Shown: one piece after another, positions 5,975 through 7,126 of the stretch
How the letters are laid out: every line of letters starts with the position of its first letter
How positions within the stretch are numbered: position 1 is the first letter of the stretch
Source of the DNA: Actinomycetota bacterium
GTDB taxonomy: Bacteria; Actinomycetota; Acidimicrobiia; Spongiisociales; UBA11373
Assembly: GCA_003486285.1 (NCBI GenBank)
Contig: DNGH01000046.1
Span: 1 to 7,126 of the forward strand
Length of the DNA: 7,126 nucleotides
Reading direction: 5' to 3'
Translations under genes and position numbers: made by a program
The notes under the pieces: model-generated
Seen by the model: the letters and a program-made list of their open reading frames with translations, nothing else
Told to the model about the DNA's origin: nothing
Database searches by the model: none

Positions 5975-5983
5975 TGCCGCCAC

Positions 5984-7003
5984 GTGACCCATCCCTTTTC
6001 CCCGCCCGTTTCTCCGATGGAAGCCCGGGTTCGTGACCAGCTGCCCACCGGCGAGTGGGCGTACGAGCCGAAGTGGGATGGCTTCCGCGCCCTGGCGTGG
6101 AGCGCTCCGATCCGCCTCGACAGCCGAAATCTCAAGCCGCTGCTGCGCTACTTCCCCGAGTTGGTCCCTTCACTCGAGGCTCTGCCCGACGGCACGGTCG
6201 TCGATGGGGAAGTGGTGGTGGTGACCGAGGATCGTTTGGATTTCGATGCGCTGCAGAACCGCCTCCACCCCGCGGCTTCTCGGGTGCAGTTGTTGGCTGC
6301 CGAGACTCCGGCGCATCTGGTGGCCTTCGACCTGCTTGCTCGTGGCGGAGCCGATCTGCGCACCAAGCCGTTTTCCGAGCGCCGCGCCGCACTCGAGGCA
6401 TTGATCCCCGCGGTGGGGGAGCGTTGGACCCTGACCCCTTCGACAACGGATCGGGAGACCGGATTGGCGTGGTTCGATGAGTTCGAGGCGGCCGGGTGCG
6501 ACGGCATCGTCGCCAAGCGACTCGACGGACCCTATGTGGAGGCTCAGAGGGAAATGGTCAAGGTGAAGCACCGCCGCACCGTGGACTGTGTCGTGGGCGG
6601 CTACCGCGTCCACAAGGATGGTGACGGGATCGGATCGATCTTGCTCGGCCTCTACGACGATGGACAGCTGCATTTCATCGGGCACTGCTCGGGCTTTCCC
6701 GATCACGATCGCAAGGATCTGCTGCGACGGTTCGAGGAGATTCGCGCCGACGACTCCTTCGGTTCAGCCGGGACGGTGCGGCGCCCCGGGGGGGAGAGCC
6801 GCTGGACCGGCGACAAGGATCTCTCCTGGGTGGCGGTCACACCCGGCGTGGTGGTGGAGGTCTCTTACGATCAACTCACCGGAGCGCGCTTCCGGCACGC
6901 CACCCGCTTCGAGCGGTGGCGGCCCGACAAGGAGGCAGCGGAGTGCACCCTCGACCAGTTGGAACGGCCAACGGGCCCGGGGTTCGCCAAAGTCGTGGGA
7001 TAG
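5984..7003 (+). CDS. ligC: ATP-dependent DNA ligase, LigC type
   Basis: This 339-residue protein joins nicked DNA through a ligase-adenylate intermediate. Motif I is YEPKWDGFRAL (27-37) with Lys30 as the AMP-accepting residue. Motif Ia-like SRNLKPLLRYFPEL (47-60), motif III VVDGEVVV (73-80), motif IV DGIVAKRLD (173-181) and motif V MVKVKHRRTVD (191-201; Lys193, Lys195) follow in order. The C-terminal OB fold covers about 200-320 and ends in ATRFERWRPDK (306-316), motif VI. Length and the PPVSPM opening match the stand-alone LigC ligases of mycobacteria, which act in repair as back-up enzymes alongside the NAD-dependent LigA. There are no polymerase or nuclease domains, so this is not LigD, and no ku gene lies in the window. 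The GTG at 5984 is preferred over the ATG at 6017 because the conserved opening begins before it. Confidence 0.92.
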   Translation: MTHPFSPPVSPMEARVRDQLPTGEWAYEPKWDGFRALAWSAPIRLDSRNLKPLLRYFPELVPSLEALPDGTVVDGEVVVVTEDRLDFDALQNRLHPAASRVQLLAAETPAHLVAFDLLARGGADLRTKPFSERRAALEALIPAVGERWTLTPSTTDRETGLAWFDEFEAAGCDGIVAKRLDGPYVEAQREMVKVKHRRTVDCVVGGYRVHKDGDGIGSILLGLYDDGQLHFIGHCSGFPDHDRKDLLRRFEEIRADDSFGSAGTVRRPGGESRWTGDKDLSWVAVTPGVVVEVSYDQLTGARFRHATRFERWRPDKEAAECTLDQLERPTGPGFAKVVG

Positions 7004-7013
7004 CCGATCGGAG

Positions 7014-7069
7014 AGAGTTCAGAGTTCAGAGTTTGGAGTTGTGAGCCGTGAGCCTTGAGCCTTGAGCAC
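7014..7069 (+). repeat. In-register heptanucleotide array, eight units
   Basis: Eight consecutive 7-bp units follow one another without a break: AGAGTTC, AGAGTTC, AGAGTTT, GGAGTTG, TGAGCCG, TGAGCCT, TGAGCCT and TGAGCAC. All fit nGAGnnn, and all but the last fit nGAGyyn. The first four are the GAGTT type and the next four the GAGC type, so the array switches family midway without losing phase. It begins 10 bp after the ligase stop. Such arrays resemble the short tandem heptanucleotide repeats known from cyanobacteria and other genomes; no function can be assigned. Confidence 0.85.
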
Positions 7070-7107
7070 GGCGCGCACCCCGCTCATGGCTCGTGGCTCG
7101 TGGCTCG
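7042..7107 (+). repeat. Opposed heptamer arrays forming a long imperfect hairpin
   Basis: After a 14-nt loop (7068-7081), three copies of TGGCTCG (7087-7107), preceded by GCTC (7082-7085), form the reverse complement of the GAGCC units. Four GC-rich blocks pair in series: 7064-7067 with 7082-7085, 7057-7061 with 7088-7092, 7050-7054 with 7095-7099, and 7043-7047 with 7102-7106. Single T-A, G-U or U-U positions lie between them. In RNA this would be a stem of about 26 pairs just downstream of the ligase gene. It could stop exonucleases or act as a terminator, but no T-tract follows; the next bases are the palindrome GATATATC (7108-7115). Confidence 0.75.
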
Positions 7108-7126
7108 GATATATCGGCTGGTGCTC

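Noticed and set aside
7108..7115. AT-rich palindrome GATATATC near the right edge, possible -10 box
   Set aside because: It stands out in GC-rich DNA, but no -35 box or downstream gene is visible before the window ends.

Overview
This is a GC-rich, densely coded chromosomal window that most resembles an actinobacterium, possibly from an uncultured acidimicrobial-type lineage; that placement is an inference. It rests on base composition, a LigC-type ATP-dependent DNA ligase, an RmlC-like protein with a mycobacterial-style tail, and several genes that lack a Shine-Dalgarno site but carry a TAnnnT box just before the start codon.

Layout from left to right. (1) The left edge holds the first 12 codons of dnaK on the minus strand, with its ribosome binding site, a likely promoter and a perfect 10-bp inverted repeat over that promoter. 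(2) Diverging from it is a complete gene for a secreted, lipid-anchored serpin with an inhibitory-type hinge. (3) Close behind follows a divergent RmlC-like cupin epimerase (plus strand). (4) A four-gene minus-strand cluster runs from 5828 down to 2023: a glycosyltransferase with a DAD motif, a class I methyltransferase, a Gfo/Idh/MocA oxidoreductase and a GT2 glycosyltransferase. The last of these meets the epimerase gene tail to tail with a 59-bp coding overlap. (5) A divergent promoter region of 155 bp leads to a plus-strand LigC-type ATP-dependent DNA ligase. (6) The right edge is non-coding and holds an in-register heptanucleotide repeat array that folds back on an opposing array.

The epimerase, oxidoreductase, methyltransferase and two glycosyltransferases together look like a small module that makes, modifies and transfers an unusual sugar for a surface glycan or glycoconjugate. 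Both glycosyltransferases carry a long C-terminal coiled coil ending in a similar basic tail, which suggests that they assemble with each other or a partner at the membrane. The serpin, dnaK and ligase are probably unrelated neighbours.

No clearly new system is visible. The best leads are the heptamer array at the right edge, the shared coiled-coil tails of the two glycosyltransferases, the leaderless-type starts, the lipoprotein serpin and the inverted repeat at the dnaK promoter.
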